From positions 33,323 through 97,322 of the forward strand of contig SCOE01000021.1 in assembly GCA_005503065.1 (NCBI GenBank): a DNA stretch of 64,000 bases, given 5' to 3'. The notes under the pieces were generated by a model. That model was given only the letters and a program-made list of their open reading frames with translations, did not search any database and was not told the DNA's origin. The DNA comes from Comamonadaceae bacterium ALPHA2B. Lineage in GTDB: Bacteria; Pseudomonadota; Gammaproteobacteria; Burkholderiales; Burkholderiaceae_C. The first letter of the stretch is position 1. Every line of letters starts with the position of its first letter. Both the position numbers and the translations under genes were made by a program. Positions 19,939 through 28,545 of this stretch are shown piece by piece.

Positions 19939-20723
19939 CACACGCCCCCCGGATAGGCGCGCTGCAGGTGCTGCATCTCGGCCAGGATATAGCCCATGTG
20001 CTCGCTGTGCACGCCACGCTTGCCGGTGCTCAGGAACCTGGAGGCGGCAGGCGCCGGCAGGTCCGCCTCGGCCAGCACCTCGGCCATCTGCGATTCCCAG
20101 TCGGCGCGCAGCTCGCCCCAGCGCGGCCCCAGCCCGCTGGCCGCTGCAGCCTCGTCCACGGCGTCGTCGGCGAAGAGCTCGGCCGCGTAGGGCCAGGCCG
20201 TGTCGAGCGCGGCCAGCATGCGGCGGCGCGACTCGGCCGTGCCGTCGCCCAGGCGCACCACCCAGTCGGCCGAATGCTCCTGGTGATAGCGCGCCTCCTT
20301 CACGGCCTTGGCTGCGATGGCTGCCAGTTCGGCGTCCGACGAGGCCTGCAGGCGCGTCCACAGCAGCCGGAAGAAGGTGGCGGCCATCGCATTGCGCAGC
20401 ACGGTGAAGGCGAAGTCGCCCGGCCTGCCATCGCCGTTCGGCAGTTCGACCAGCGTGGCGTTGCGGTAGTCGCGCTCCTCGCGCAGGAAGGCGAGCTGGT
20501 CCTCGTCATGGCCCGCGCCTTCGATGGCGCCGGCATGCGAGAGCACCGCGCGTGCCTGCCCCACGAGGTCGAGCGCCATGTTGGCCAGAGCGATGTCTTC
20601 TTCCAGCACCGGCGCGTGGCCGGTCCACTCGCCCAGGCGCTGCGCGAGGATCAGGGCGGTGTCGCCGATGCGCAGCAGGTACTGCGTGGCGAGGTCGTCG
20701 GCGACGGCGATCGATGGCTGCAT
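19935..20723 (-). CDS. paaC: Phenylacetyl-CoA epoxidase structural subunit
   Basis: A 262-residue ferritin-like subunit that pairs with the catalytic PaaA. It has the family opening LATQYLLRIGDTALILAQRL and ends near GYILAEMQHLQRAYPG. It keeps the helical bundle; it is the structural partner, and electron transfer and catalysis belong to PaaE and PaaA. The start ATG lies 13 bases after the paaB stop. The reading frame is open further upstream, but the chosen start matches the conserved N-terminus. Confidence 0.95.
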   Translation of the reverse strand: MQPSIAVADDLATQYLLRIGDTALILAQRLGEWTGHAPVLEEDIALANMALDLVGQARAVLSHAGAIEGAGHDEDQLAFLREERDYRNATLVELPNGDGRPGDFAFTVLRNAMAATFFRLLWTRLQASSDAELAAIAAKAVKEARYHQEHSADWVVRLGDGTAESRRRMLAALDTAWPYAAELFADDAVDEAAAASGLGPRWGELRADWESQMAEVLAEADLPAPAASRFLSTGKRGVHSEHMGYILAEMQHLQRAYPGGVW

Positions 20724-20736
20724 GTCCTCTCCGATC

Positions 20737-21042
20737 TCACATGTGGTCGACCGCGCCGGGCAGCCGGTAGAAGGTCGGGTGGCGGTACACCTTGTCTTCC
20801 ATCGGGTCGAAGTACATGTCCTTGTCGCCCGGGTCGCTGGCAACGATCTGGTCGGCCCGCACCACCCACACGCTGGTGCCCTCCTGGCGGCGCGTGTAGA
20901 CGTCTCGCGCCAGCTGGATCGCCATCTTCGGATCGGCCGCATGCAGGCTGCCGCAGTGCTTGTGGTCCAGGCCCGCCTTGGTCCTGACGAAGACCTCCCA
21001 AAGGGGCCACTCCGCGCCTTGGGGTTTCGCTTGCTCGCTCAT
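20737..21042 (-). CDS. paaB: Phenylacetyl-CoA epoxidase subunit PaaB
   Basis: A 101-residue small subunit with the typical core [20 protein letters not shown] and the arm motif [17 protein letters not shown]. It bridges PaaAC heterodimers in the oxygenase complex. The family has about 95 residues, so this is full length. Its ATG overlaps the paaA stop (ATGA). Confidence 0.96.
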   Translation of the reverse strand: MSEQAKPQGAEWPLWEVFVRTKAGLDHKHCGSLHAADPKMAIQLARDVYTRRQEGTSVWVVRADQIVASDPGDKDMYFDPMEDKVYRHPTFYRLPGAVDHM

Positions 21043-22049
21043 GCGGCCTCCTTGAATCGTTGCTGCTGCTTCTCGGCGTGGGCCAGCGCGGCCTCGCGCA
21101 CCCAGGCGCCGTCGTCCCAAGCCTTCACGCGGGCGGCCAGGCGCTCGCGGTTGCAGGGGCCGTTGCCGGCGATGACGTTCCAGAACTCGTCCCAGTCGAT
21201 GGCACCGAAGTCGTGGTGCTGGCGCTCCTCGTTCCACGTCAGGTCGGGGTCGGGCAGCGTCACACCCAAGACCTTCGCCTGCTCGACCGCGGCATCGACG
21301 AACTTCTGGCGCAGTTCGTCGTTCGAAATGCGCTTGATGCCCCAGCGCATGGACTGCGCCGAGTTGGGCGACTGGTCGTCGGGCGGGCCGAACATCATCA
21401 CCGAGGGCCACCACCAGCGGTTCACCGCGTCCTGCACCATCGCCTTCTGCGCCTCGGTGCCGTGCTGCATCATGGTGAGCAGGCTTTCGAAACCCTGGCG
21501 CTGGTGGAAGCTCTCCTCGCGGCAGATGCGCACCATCGCTCGGGCATAGGGCGCATAGGAGCAGCGGCAGATCGGCACCTGGTTCATGATCGCCGCGCCG
21601 TCGACCAACCAGCCAATGGCGCCGACGTCGGCCCAGGTCAGCGTGGGGTAATTGAAGATCGAGCTGTACTTGGCCTTGCCGGTGTGCAGCGCATGCAGCA
21701 TCTCGTCGCGCGAGGTGCCCAGCGTCTCCGCTGCGGCGTACAGGTACAGGCCGTGGCCGCCCTCGTCCTGCACCTTGGCCAGCAGGATCGCCTTGCGCTT
21801 GAGCGTCGGCGCGCGGCTGATCCAGTTGCCTTCGGGCAGCATGCCGACGATCTCGGAATGCGCATGCTGGCTGATCTGCCGCACCAGCGTCTTGCGGTAG
21901 TGGTCGGGCATCCAGTCCTTGGCCTCGATGAAGGCGCCGTCGTCGATGCGCGCGTCGAAGCGCGCCTCCAGCATCGCCTGTTCGGCCGAACGCACCGGCT
22001 TGCGGTCCTCGGCATCCTTGCCGAGCGTGTCCATGGCTTGGGTGTACAT
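21039..22049 (-). CDS. paaA: Phenylacetyl-CoA epoxidase catalytic subunit
   Basis: The 336-residue diiron oxygenase subunit converts phenylacetyl-CoA to its ring-1,2-epoxide with O2. Iron-binding motifs of the ferritin-like core are visible: [19 protein letters not shown] and [14 protein letters not shown] chose the ATG at 22049 with GGAG seven bases upstream; an in-frame TTG two codons earlier is less likely. It overlaps paaB by four bases and lies 18 bases after paaK. Confidence 0.96.
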   Translation of the reverse strand: MYTQAMDTLGKDAEDRKPVRSAEQAMLEARFDARIDDGAFIEAKDWMPDHYRKTLVRQISQHAHSEIVGMLPEGNWISRAPTLKRKAILLAKVQDEGGHGLYLYAAAETLGTSRDEMLHALHTGKAKYSSIFNYPTLTWADVGAIGWLVDGAAIMNQVPICRCSYAPYARAMVRICREESFHQRQGFESLLTMMQHGTEAQKAMVQDAVNRWWWPSVMMFGPPDDQSPNSAQSMRWGIKRISNDELRQKFVDAAVEQAKVLGVTLPDPDLTWNEERQHHDFGAIDWDEFWNVIAGNGPCNRERLAARVKAWDDGAWVREAALAHAEKQQQRFKEAA

Positions 22050-22067
22050 CGTCAACTCCTTGAAGGT

Positions 22068-23384
22068 TCAGCGCGCCTTGGCGCGCTGGTCGAACACGCG
22101 ACGGGCCTTGCCGGTCAGCGTGCGCTCGATGGCATCGGGCGGCAGCACGCTGACCACGGTGCTGATGCCCACCAGGGTCTTGATGCGCTGCTGCACCCAG
22201 GCCGCGATCTCGTTCACGGGCGCGGCCGCCGCGCCTTCGGGCTGCAGCTCGCAGCGCACCTCGACCTCGTCCAGGTGCCCTTCGCGCCGCACCTGCAGCT
22301 GGTACTGGCCCGACAGCTGCGGGTGCGCCAGCACGATCTCCTCGATCTGCGTGGGAAACACGTTCACGCCGCGGATGATGAGCATGTCGTCGCTTCGGCC
22401 GACGATCTTGCCCATGCGCCGGAAGGCGCGCGAGGTGGGCGGCAGCAGGCGCGTGAGGTCGCGCGTGCGGTAGCGCACGATGGGCAGCGCTTCCTTGGTG
22501 AGCGTGGTGAAGACCAGTTCGCCCTCCTCGCCATCGGGCAGCACCTCGCCGGTGTCGGGGTCGATGATCTCGGGGTAGAAATGGTCTTCCCAGATCACCG
22601 GGCCGTCCTTGGACTCGATGCATTCGCTCGCCACGCCCGGCCCCATCACCTCCGACAGGCCATAGATGTCGACGGCGTCGACGCCGGCCTTTGCCTCGAT
22701 CTCGCGGCGCATGGCCTCGGTCCAGGGCTCGGCGCCGAAGATGCCCACCTTGAGCGAGGACTCGCGGGCGTCGAGGCCCTGCCGTGCGAACTCCTCGACG
22801 ATCACCTGCATGTAGCTGGGCGTGACCATGATGATCGAGGGTTGCAGGTCGCGGATCAGCTGCACCTGCTTCTCGGTCTGACCGCCCGACATCGGGATGA
22901 CGGTGCAGCCCAACCGCTCGGCGCCATAGTGCGCGCCCAGGCCGCCGGTGAAAAGGCCATAGCCGTAGGACACGTGGACGAGGTCGCCCGCGCGCCCGCC
23001 CGCCGCACGGATGGAGCGCGCCACCAGGTCGGCCCAGCGGTCGACGTCGCCCTGCGTGTAACCCACCACCGTCGGCTTGCCGGTGGTGCCCGACGAGGCG
23101 TGAATGCGCGCCAGCCGTTCGCGCGGCACGGCCAGCAGGCCGAAGGGATAGTTGTCGCGCAGGTCGTTCTTGACGGTGAAGGGGAACTTCGAGAGGTCCG
23201 ACAGCTGCTTCAGGTCGGACGGGTGCACGCCCTTCGCATCGAAGGCACGGCGGTAGTGCGGCACGTTCTCGTAGGCGTGCGCGAGCGTGGCGCGCAGCCG
23301 CGTGAGCTGCAGGGCCGCGATCTCGTCGCGGCTGGCGGTCTCGATCGGCTCCAGGTCGCCGGGGGCGGGGCGCTTGACTGGCAT
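22068..23384 (-). CDS. paaK: Phenylacetate-CoA ligase
   Basis: This 438-residue adenylate-forming enzyme activates phenylacetate with ATP and CoA, the first pathway step. It has the AMP-binding P-loop ASSGTTGKPTVVGYTQGD near residue 95, YGLSEVMGPGVA, and the hinge motif YRTRDLTRLLPP. The length matches PaaK. It is preceded by AAGGAGACACC. Its place between paaI and paaA shows that it is co-transcribed with the epoxidase genes. Confidence 0.97.
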   Translation of the reverse strand: MPVKRPAPGDLEPIETASRDEIAALQLTRLRATLAHAYENVPHYRRAFDAKGVHPSDLKQLSDLSKFPFTVKNDLRDNYPFGLLAVPRERLARIHASSGTTGKPTVVGYTQGDVDRWADLVARSIRAAGGRAGDLVHVSYGYGLFTGGLGAHYGAERLGCTVIPMSGGQTEKQVQLIRDLQPSIIMVTPSYMQVIVEEFARQGLDARESSLKVGIFGAEPWTEAMRREIEAKAGVDAVDIYGLSEVMGPGVASECIESKDGPVIWEDHFYPEIIDPDTGEVLPDGEEGELVFTTLTKEALPIVRYRTRDLTRLLPPTSRAFRRMGKIVGRSDDMLIIRGVNVFPTQIEEIVLAHPQLSGQYQLQVRREGHLDEVEVRCELQPEGAAAAPVNEIAAWVQQRIKTLVGISTVVSVLPPDAIERTLTGKARRVFDQRAKAR

Positions 23385-23409
23385 GGGGTGTCTCCTTGAT
23401 CTCTCGGAT

Positions 23410-23847
23410 TCAGCGCGGCACGGCCGGGCGGCCCTTGGCCGTGTACGAGCGGCCGCGGAAGACCGCGATGCGCTCGCCCTTCTGATTGCTCACCTCGACG
23501 TCGTACACGCCGGTCCGCCCGGCGCGCGACACCTCGGCGCAGCGGGCCGTCAGCACATCGCCCAGGCGGCCCGGCGCCACGAAGTCGACGCTGAAGCCCG
23601 AGGCCACCGTGAGCTCGTCGTAGGAATTGCAGGCATAGGCGAACGCCGAGTCGGCGAGCGTCGAGATGAGGCCGCCATGGCAGATGTCGTGGCCGTTGAG
23701 CATGTCCTCGCGGACTGCCATGGTCGCCGTCGCCTGCCCGGGTGCGATCTCGGTCACGGCAATGCCCAGCGCCTGCAGCGCCCGGTCGTTGGCGAACATG
23801 CCGCGGCGCACATGCTCGGCAACCTGTTGTGCGGTGGCGTCGCTCAC
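23410..23847 (-). CDS. paaI: Acyl-CoA thioesterase of phenylacetate pathway
   Basis: A 145-residue hotdog-fold thioesterase. The motif GHDICHGGLISTLADSAFAYACNS carries the HGG stretch and the catalytic Asp of the PaaI family. It rescues CoA by hydrolysing dead-end hydroxyphenylacetyl-CoA type esters. It is three bases from paaG and 25 bases before paaK. The length is typical. Confidence 0.95.
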   Translation of the reverse strand: MSDATAQQVAEHVRRGMFANDRALQALGIAVTEIAPGQATATMAVREDMLNGHDICHGGLISTLADSAFAYACNSYDELTVASGFSVDFVAPGRLGDVLTARCAEVSRAGRTGVYDVEVSNQKGERIAVFRGRSYTAKGRPAVPR

Positions 23848-23850
23848 GGC

Positions 23851-24648
23851 TCAACGGTCCTTGAACACGGGGGCACGGCGCGCGCCGAACGCGGCCACGC
23901 CTTCCTGGTAGTCGTGCGCGCGGCCGAGTCGGCCCTGCAGGCGCGCTTCTTCGTCCAGCGCGTCTTCCAGCGAGACGGACGGGCCGGCATCGAGTGCCGC
24001 GCGGGTGGCGGCCAGCGCCGCCACCGGCATGGCAGCCAGGCGGGTGGCCAGCGCGGCCGCCTCGTCGGCCAGCGACGCATCGTCCACGCAGCGCCAGATC
24101 AGGCCGATGCGCTCGGCCTCCTCGGCAGGCAGCTTGTCGCCCAGCATCGCCAGGCCCAGCGCCCGCGCGCGGCCGACAAGCCGCGGCAGCAGCCAGGTGC
24201 CGCCGGTATCGGGCACCAGCCCGATCTTCGCGAAGGCCTGGATGAAGCTGGCCGAACGCGCGGCGAGCACCAGGTCGCAGCACAGCGCCAGGTTGGCGCC
24301 GGCGCCGGCGGCCACGCCGTTGACGGCCGCCACCACCGGCACCGGGAAGGTCTTGAGGCGCAGCACCAAAGGCCCGTAGAAGCGGGCCACCGTGTCGCCC
24401 AGGTCCTTGGGTGCGCCGCCCGGCGCCGGGGCCACGGCCGGGTCGGCCAGGTCCTGCCCGGCGCAGAAGCCACGGCCGGCGCCGGTCAGCACCAGCGCGC
24501 GCACCTGCGGGTCCGCGGCGGCGGCTTCGAGCGCGGCCATCAGCTCGGTGTGCATGGCCTGGGTGAAGCTGTTGAGCGCCGACGGGCGGTTCAGGGTCAG
24601 CGTGCGCACGGGGCCGTTCGTGCTCTGCAGCACCAGGGCGTCGGACAT
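23851..24648 (-). CDS. paaG: Epoxyphenylacetyl-CoA isomerase (crotonase fold)
   Basis: A 265-residue enoyl-CoA hydratase/isomerase-family enzyme. In the paa pathway PaaG turns the ring epoxide into the seven-membered oxepin-CoA. The oxyanion-hole elements are ALVLTGAGRGFCAGQDL and AAVNGVAAGAGANLALCCD, and VPDTGGTWLLPRLVG carries the acidic catalytic position. It is the first gene of the minus-strand paa operon. A perfect palindrome lies 59 bases upstream of its ATG. paaF, paaH, paaJ and paaZ are not in this window and must lie elsewhere. Confidence 0.93.
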   Translation of the reverse strand: MSDALVLQSTNGPVRTLTLNRPSALNSFTQAMHTELMAALEAAAADPQVRALVLTGAGRGFCAGQDLADPAVAPAPGGAPKDLGDTVARFYGPLVLRLKTFPVPVVAAVNGVAAGAGANLALCCDLVLAARSASFIQAFAKIGLVPDTGGTWLLPRLVGRARALGLAMLGDKLPAEEAERIGLIWRCVDDASLADEAAALATRLAAMPVAALAATRAALDAGPSVSLEDALDEEARLQGRLGRAHDYQEGVAAFGARRAPVFKDR

Positions 24649-24706
24649 GGGGCGTCTCCGGGTCTTGGGGTTCTGTCGGGGGCTGGGTCGGAGAAAATAC
24701 TTTCGA

Positions 24707-24718
24707 CCGACCGGTCGG
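24707..24718. promoter_or_regulatory. Candidate PaaR operator between paaG and paaY
   Basis: The perfect 12-base palindrome CCGACC-GGTCGG sits in an AT-richer stretch (AAAATACTTTC on one side, ATCATAGAATC on the other) between the divergent paaG and paaY genes. Palindromes of this form are known targets of TetR-family repressors, including PaaR-type regulators of betaproteobacteria. A single site could control both directions. I found no second copy before paaK, paaA or the adjacent importer. Confidence 0.65.
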
Positions 24719-24833
24719 CAGATCATAGAATCCCCGACGGTGTTGACGCAAGTCAAGCTCCCCCGTGAAAACCCGGGGCCCGCCGCCACCGCCAGCGGTG
24801 GCCGGCGCGCCCGCATCAGGAGACATTCAGCCC

Positions 24834-25436
24834 ATGCCCTGCTACTCCCTCGAAGGTGTGGTCCCCGTGGTGGACCCGAGCGCGTACGTCCATCCCACCG
24901 CCGTGCTGATCGGCGACGTCATCGTCGGCCCTGGCTGCTACGTCGGGCCCGCCGCCTGCCTGCGCGGCGACTTCGGCCGCATCGTGCTGGAAGCCGGCTC
25001 CAACGTGCAGGACACCTGCGTGGTGCACGGCTTCCCGGCCCACGACACGGTGGTGCGCGAGAACGGCCACATCGGCCATGGCGCGGTCCTGCACAGCTGC
25101 ATCGTGGGCCGCGACGCGCTCGTGGGCATGAACGCGGTGGTGATGGACGATGCGGTGATCGGCGACCGCGCCATCGTGGCCGCCTGCGCCTTCGTGCCGG
25201 CCGGCACGCAGGTGCCGCCCGAGGTGCTGGTGGCCGGCGTACCCGCGAAGGTCAAGCGCCCGCTGACCGAGCAGGAAATGGCCTGGAAGCACGAAGGCAC
25301 CCTCACCTACCAGGACCTCACGCGCCGCAGCCTGGCCAGCCTGCGCGAGGTGGCCCCGCTGGCGCAGGTCGAGGCCGACCGGCCGCGCCTGCAGGCGCCG
25401 GACGTCAAGCCGCTCATCGCGACCAAGCGCGGCTGA
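24834..25436 (+). CDS. paaY: Gamma-carbonic-anhydrase-like protein PaaY
   Basis: A 200-residue left-handed beta-helix protein with hexapeptide repeats (VIVGPGCYVGPAACLRGDFG, AVVMDDAVIGDRAIVAACAF). Metal-ligand histidines occur in VVHGFPAHDT and GHIGHGAVLHSC. In phenylacetate degradation PaaY acts as a thioesterase or helper enzyme that relieves dead-end CoA esters. It is divergent from paaG across the shared palindrome, which supports membership of the paa regulon. The start ATG follows AGGAGACATT. Confidence 0.9.
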   Translation: MPCYSLEGVVPVVDPSAYVHPTAVLIGDVIVGPGCYVGPAACLRGDFGRIVLEAGSNVQDTCVVHGFPAHDTVVRENGHIGHGAVLHSCIVGRDALVGMNAVVMDDAVIGDRAIVAACAFVPAGTQVPPEVLVAGVPAKVKRPLTEQEMAWKHEGTLTYQDLTRRSLASLREVAPLAQVEADRPRLQAPDVKPLIATKRG

Positions 25437-25471
25437 GCGCATTCGAATTTCCAACCCGCAAGGAGACTCCG

Positions 25472-25783
25472 ATGATCCGTTTCAGTGTCATGTACCCGCA
25501 CACCCCCGGTGCGCGTTTCGACCACGACTACTACCGGGAGAAGCACATGCCCCTGCTGAAGGCGCGCCTGGGCGAGGTCTGCCGCAGCTACCAGATCGAC
25601 AAGGGGCTGGCCGGCGGCGCGCCGGGATCGACGCCGGTGTACGAGGCGATGTGCCACATCCTCTGCGATTCGGTGGAGGCCTTCGAGGCGGCCTTCGGTC
25701 CGCATGCCAGGGAAATCCGCGGCGACATCAGGAACTACACCGACATCACGCCGGTGATGCAGATCAGCGAGGTCGTCGCCTGA
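25472..25783 (+). CDS. EthD-domain small protein
   Basis: A 103-residue protein that matches the EthD dimeric alpha/beta-barrel pattern: IRFSVMYPHTPGARFDHDYY, a conserved His-Met-Pro (KHMPLLKARLG) and VYEAMCHILCDSVEAFEAAF. EthD-like proteins are often found with ring-degradation or ether-cleavage genes, but their activity is unclear. It lies 35 bases after paaY in the same direction, with AAGGAGAC before the ATG, so it may be induced with the phenylacetate genes. Confidence 0.82.
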   Translation: MIRFSVMYPHTPGARFDHDYYREKHMPLLKARLGEVCRSYQIDKGLAGGAPGSTPVYEAMCHILCDSVEAFEAAFGPHAREIRGDIRNYTDITPVMQISEVVA

Positions 25784-25860
25784 ACCACCCGGGGCGCCCC
25801 GGCAGGAATGCTTTATGCGTGCTGCGACGCAGCATCCCCCTCACTGCCAAGGAGTGCCCC

Positions 25861-26283
25861 ATGTTGGATCGGACGGCGACGAAGTTCTCCCATGTGAAGC
25901 CCGGCGACACCGAATACGTCGGCGGCGGATTGCGCGACTTCTTCCTCTACCGTGACCTCGGCATCGCCGACGCCACGCACGGCAAGGTCATCGCGCATCT
26001 GGTCAAGGCCAACATGGCCCCCGAAAAGGGCACCGGCTGGCACCGCCACGAGGCGGACTTCCAGATCGTGATCATGGTCAAGGGCTGGGCCCGGTTCATG
26101 TACGAGGACAAGGAGACGCTGGTGGAAGCCGGCGACGTGGTGCACCAGCGCCCCGGCATCCGGCACTACCTCTTCGACTACTCGCCGGACATGGAGTACC
26201 TGGAGATCGTGTCGCCGGCGGACTTCAAGAGCGTCGACGTCGAGCCCGCGGCCGAGGTGCCTGAGCCCACGCCCTGGAAGTGA
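25861..26283 (+). CDS. Cupin-domain protein
   Basis: A 140-residue single-domain cupin. The first cupin motif is GTGWHRHEADFQIVIMVKG (HxH plus acidic residue) and the second is AGDVVHQRPGIRHYLFDYS. The metal-binding His set is therefore present. It could be a small dioxygenase, isomerase or metabolite sensor. AAGGAG precedes the ATG. It follows the EthD gene by 77 bases in the same direction, possibly in one transcript. A 56-bp repeat follows 26 bases after its stop. Confidence 0.8.
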   Translation: MLDRTATKFSHVKPGDTEYVGGGLRDFFLYRDLGIADATHGKVIAHLVKANMAPEKGTGWHRHEADFQIVIMVKGWARFMYEDKETLVEAGDVVHQRPGIRHYLFDYSPDMEYLEIVSPADFKSVDVEPAAEVPEPTPWK

Positions 26284-26309
26284 GGGCCGGGCGCCGCGGC
26301 GTCCACGAA

Positions 26310-26365
26310 GTGCTATTTCTTTCATAGCACTTGGCGCCCGTGCGGCGGTCATTCCAAGCACTTTT
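26310..26365. repeat. 56-bp stem-loop repeat, copy 2
   Basis: It reads GTGCTAT-N9-AGC-N7-GCCC-N18-GC and ends ACTTTTTT. The 5' hairpin pairs GTGCTAT with ATAGCAC (full 7-bp stem). It lies between the cupin gene and the regulator gene, a good position for a terminator of the paaY transcript. Confidence 0.65.
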
Positions 26366-26445
26366 TTCTTGAGACTTCGCCCCGGCGGGGCACCCGTTCC
26401 GCCGGCCGCGCCGCGACAGTCCCCGAGCCCGCGTGGGCACGCCCG

Positions 26446-26467
26446 AGATTCAGAAATTCCTGAATCT
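26446..26467. promoter_or_regulatory. Operator palindrome before GbsR-type regulator
   Basis: A perfect inverted repeat, AGATTCAG-AAATTC-CTGAATCT, ends 24 bases before the regulator ATG. Its core TTCAG-AAATTC-CTGAA matches the palindrome before cydD (33645-33660) at every arm position. This implies that the regulator controls itself and the cytochrome bd operon. It overlaps where the -35 region of a leaderless promoter would lie. Confidence 0.7.
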
Positions 26468-26491
26468 TCAGCATCGCGCCACAATGGCGGC

Positions 26492-27079
26492 ATGAGCTCT
26501 CCCGCCGAACTCCCGCCCCTGAACCGCCAGTTCGTCGCCCACTTCGGCGAAATGGGCAGCCGCTGGGGCATCAACCGCACCGTGGGGCAGATCTATGCCC
26601 TGCTCTTCCTGTCGCAGAAACCGCTCAATGCCGACGAGATTGGCGAGCTGCTGGCCTTCTCGCGCTCCAACGTGAGCATGGGCCTGAAGGAGCTGCAGGC
26701 CTGGCGGCTGGTGCAGCTGCGCCACCTGCCCGGCGACCGGCGCGAGTACTTCGAGGCGCCGGCCGACGTGTGGGAGATCTTCCGCGTGCTGGCCGAGGAG
26801 CGGCGCCGGCGCGAGATCGAGCCGACGCTCTCGATGCTGCGCAGCGCGCTGCTCGAGGAGGTGCACACCGAGGAGGAGCGCCATGCACAGCAGCGCATGC
26901 GCGAGATGCACGACCTGATCGACCGGCTGATGACCTGGTTCGACGACGTGCAGAAGCTGGCGCCGGAGACCGCGCTCAAGCTCATGGGCATGGGCGCCAC
27001 GGTGACCAAGGTGCTGGGCCTGAAGGACCGCATCACCGGCGCCGCCGGCCGCAAGGCCGCCGGCAAGAAGGCGGGCTGA
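26492..27079 (+). CDS. GbsR/MarR-type transcriptional regulator, likely of cyd genes
   Basis: A 195-residue winged-helix protein. The N-terminal half matches the GbsR family (RTVGQIYALLFLSQKPLNAD and ELLAFSRSNVSMGLKELQAW, residues about 25-75). A long charged helical region (about 90-150, MLRSALLEEVHTEEER) probably dimerises. The C-terminus is Lys/Ala-rich. The ATG has no SD; a CACAAT hexamer lies exactly six bases upstream, suggesting a leaderless mRNA. It faces the cyd operon end to end across a hairpin. The matching palindromes before this gene and before cydD make it the likely local regulator. Confidence 0.85.
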   Translation: MSSPAELPPLNRQFVAHFGEMGSRWGINRTVGQIYALLFLSQKPLNADEIGELLAFSRSNVSMGLKELQAWRLVQLRHLPGDRREYFEAPADVWEIFRVLAEERRRREIEPTLSMLRSALLEEVHTEEERHAQQRMREMHDLIDRLMTWFDDVQKLAPETALKLMGMGATVTKVLGLKDRITGAAGRKAAGKKAG

Positions 27080-27114
27080 TACCGGATTGCGTTCGAAGCG
27101 ATAGATCCGTTCAC

Positions 27115-27158
27115 GCTGAGCTTGTCGAAGGGCGGCGCAGGGCTTCGACAAGCTCAGC
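27115..27158. terminator. Long hairpin repeat between convergent genes
   Basis: Two perfect 16-base arms (GCTGAGCTTGTCGAAG and CTTCGACAAGCTCAGC) flank a 12-base loop. It lies between the regulator (plus) and cydX (minus), so it can terminate both. The TTCGACAAGCTCAGC unit is a repeat that I recall being scattered through many proteobacterial genomes. There is no T tract, so it may act as a boundary or Rho-dependent hairpin. Confidence 0.75.
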
Positions 27159-27214
27159 CCGACGGTATTCTTGTTCGCAAATTGGTATGGGCCGCCGCGG
27201 CGCCGGCCCGGGCT

Positions 27215-27337
27215 TCACGGCTTTTGTGTCTTGTCGCGGCGGATGGCGTCGTCCTCCATCAGCTCGAACCACATCGCGTTGAGCACCGCGAAGGCGGCGG
27301 CCAGGGGCAGGCCCAGGAGCCAGGCGAAATACCACAT
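27215..27337 (-). CDS. cydX: Cytochrome bd oxidase small subunit CydX
   Basis: A 40-residue membrane peptide. It starts MWYFAWLLGLPLAAAFAVLN, matching the CydX/YbgT pattern of one transmembrane helix, then AMWFELMEDDA with the conserved Glu. CydX stabilises the haems in the CydAB oxidase. It lies 30 bases after cydB in the same direction, with AAGGACATCCC before the ATG. It is the last gene of the cyd operon. Confidence 0.92.
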   Translation of the reverse strand: MWYFAWLLGLPLAAAFAVLNAMWFELMEDDAIRRDKTQKP

Positions 27338-27367
27338 GGGATGTCCTTTCTTGATGGGTGGCGGTCG

Positions 27368-28522
27368 TCAATAGGCGTGGGTGCGCTCGTCCTCGATCGC
27401 CTTCGGATCGACCTTGCCGCGCAGCACCGCATAGACCCAGCTCGTGTAGGCCAGGATGATCGGCAGGAAGATCAGTACGCACACCAGCATGATGAAGAGC
27501 GTGAGGTGGCTCGAGGACGAGTCCCACACCGTGAGGCTGGCGCGCGGGTCGATCGACGAGGGCAGGATGAAGGGGAACATCGACACCCCCACGCTCAGCA
27601 CGATGCCGGCGATGCCCACGCCGCTGGCCAGCAAGGCCAGCAGTTCGCGCCGCGCCGCGAGGCCCAGCGCCGCCAGCAGCGCGCCGGCCACGCCGAGCGC
27701 CGGCACGACCCACAGTGCCGGATGCGCCGCATAGTTGGCGAACCACACGCCCGCCTGCTGGCCCACGGTCTTGAGCAGCGGATTCGACGGACCCGTGCTC
27801 ACCACCGGGCTCGTGACCTGGTAGCCCTGCACCCACAGCGACAGCGCCACACCCGCCAGCACATAGAGCGCGGCGGCCACCAGCGCGGCGCCGATGCCGG
27901 CGGCGCGGGCGCGGGCTGACACCGCGCCGTCGGTCTTCAGCACCAGCCAGGCGGCCCCGTGCATCACCAGCATCGCGACCGACACCAGCCCGCAGAGCAC
28001 GGCGAAGGGATTGAGCAGGCCGAAGAAGCTGCCGTCGTAGAAGATGTGCATCTCGGGCGAGAAGCGGAAGGGCACACCCTGCAGCACGTTGCCCATGGCG
28101 ACGCCGAAGATCAGCGAAGGCACGAAGCCGCCGACGAACAGCGCCCAGTCCCAGCGGCTGCGCCAGGCCGGGTCCTCGCGCTTGCTGCGGAACTTGAAGG
28201 CCACCGGCCGCAGGATGAGCGCGACCAGGATCGCGAACATCGCCAGGTAGAAGCCCGAGAAGGACACGGCGTAGATGTGCGGCCAGGCGGCGAAGATCGC
28301 GCCGCCGCCCAGGATCAGCCACACCTGGTTGCCCTCCCACACGGGCCCGACCGTGTTGATGACGACGCGGCGCTCCAGGTCGTTGCGGGCGACGAAGGGC
28401 AGCAGCGTGCCGGTGCCGAGGTCGAAGCCGTCGGTGACCGCGAAGCCCACCAGCAGCACGCCCAGCAGCAGCCACCAGATGACGCGCAGCACATCGTAGG
28501 AAATGAGTTCGTGAAGGATCAT
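27368..28522 (-). CDS. cydB: Cytochrome bd ubiquinol oxidase subunit II
   Basis: A 384-residue membrane protein with about eight to nine helices. The family start is [51 protein letters not shown] near residue 60 is the conserved core. It forms the oxidase with CydA, giving high-affinity O2 reduction at low oxygen. It lies 23 bases after cydA. The length is normal. Confidence 0.97.
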   Translation of the reverse strand: MILHELISYDVLRVIWWLLLGVLLVGFAVTDGFDLGTGTLLPFVARNDLERRVVINTVGPVWEGNQVWLILGGGAIFAAWPHIYAVSFSGFYLAMFAILVALILRPVAFKFRSKREDPAWRSRWDWALFVGGFVPSLIFGVAMGNVLQGVPFRFSPEMHIFYDGSFFGLLNPFAVLCGLVSVAMLVMHGAAWLVLKTDGAVSARARAAGIGAALVAAALYVLAGVALSLWVQGYQVTSPVVSTGPSNPLLKTVGQQAGVWFANYAAHPALWVVPALGVAGALLAALGLAARRELLALLASGVGIAGIVLSVGVSMFPFILPSSIDPRASLTVWDSSSSHLTLFIMLVCVLIFLPIILAYTSWVYAVLRGKVDPKAIEDERTHAY

Positions 28523-28545
28523 GGTTGCAATTCCTCGGATGGCGC

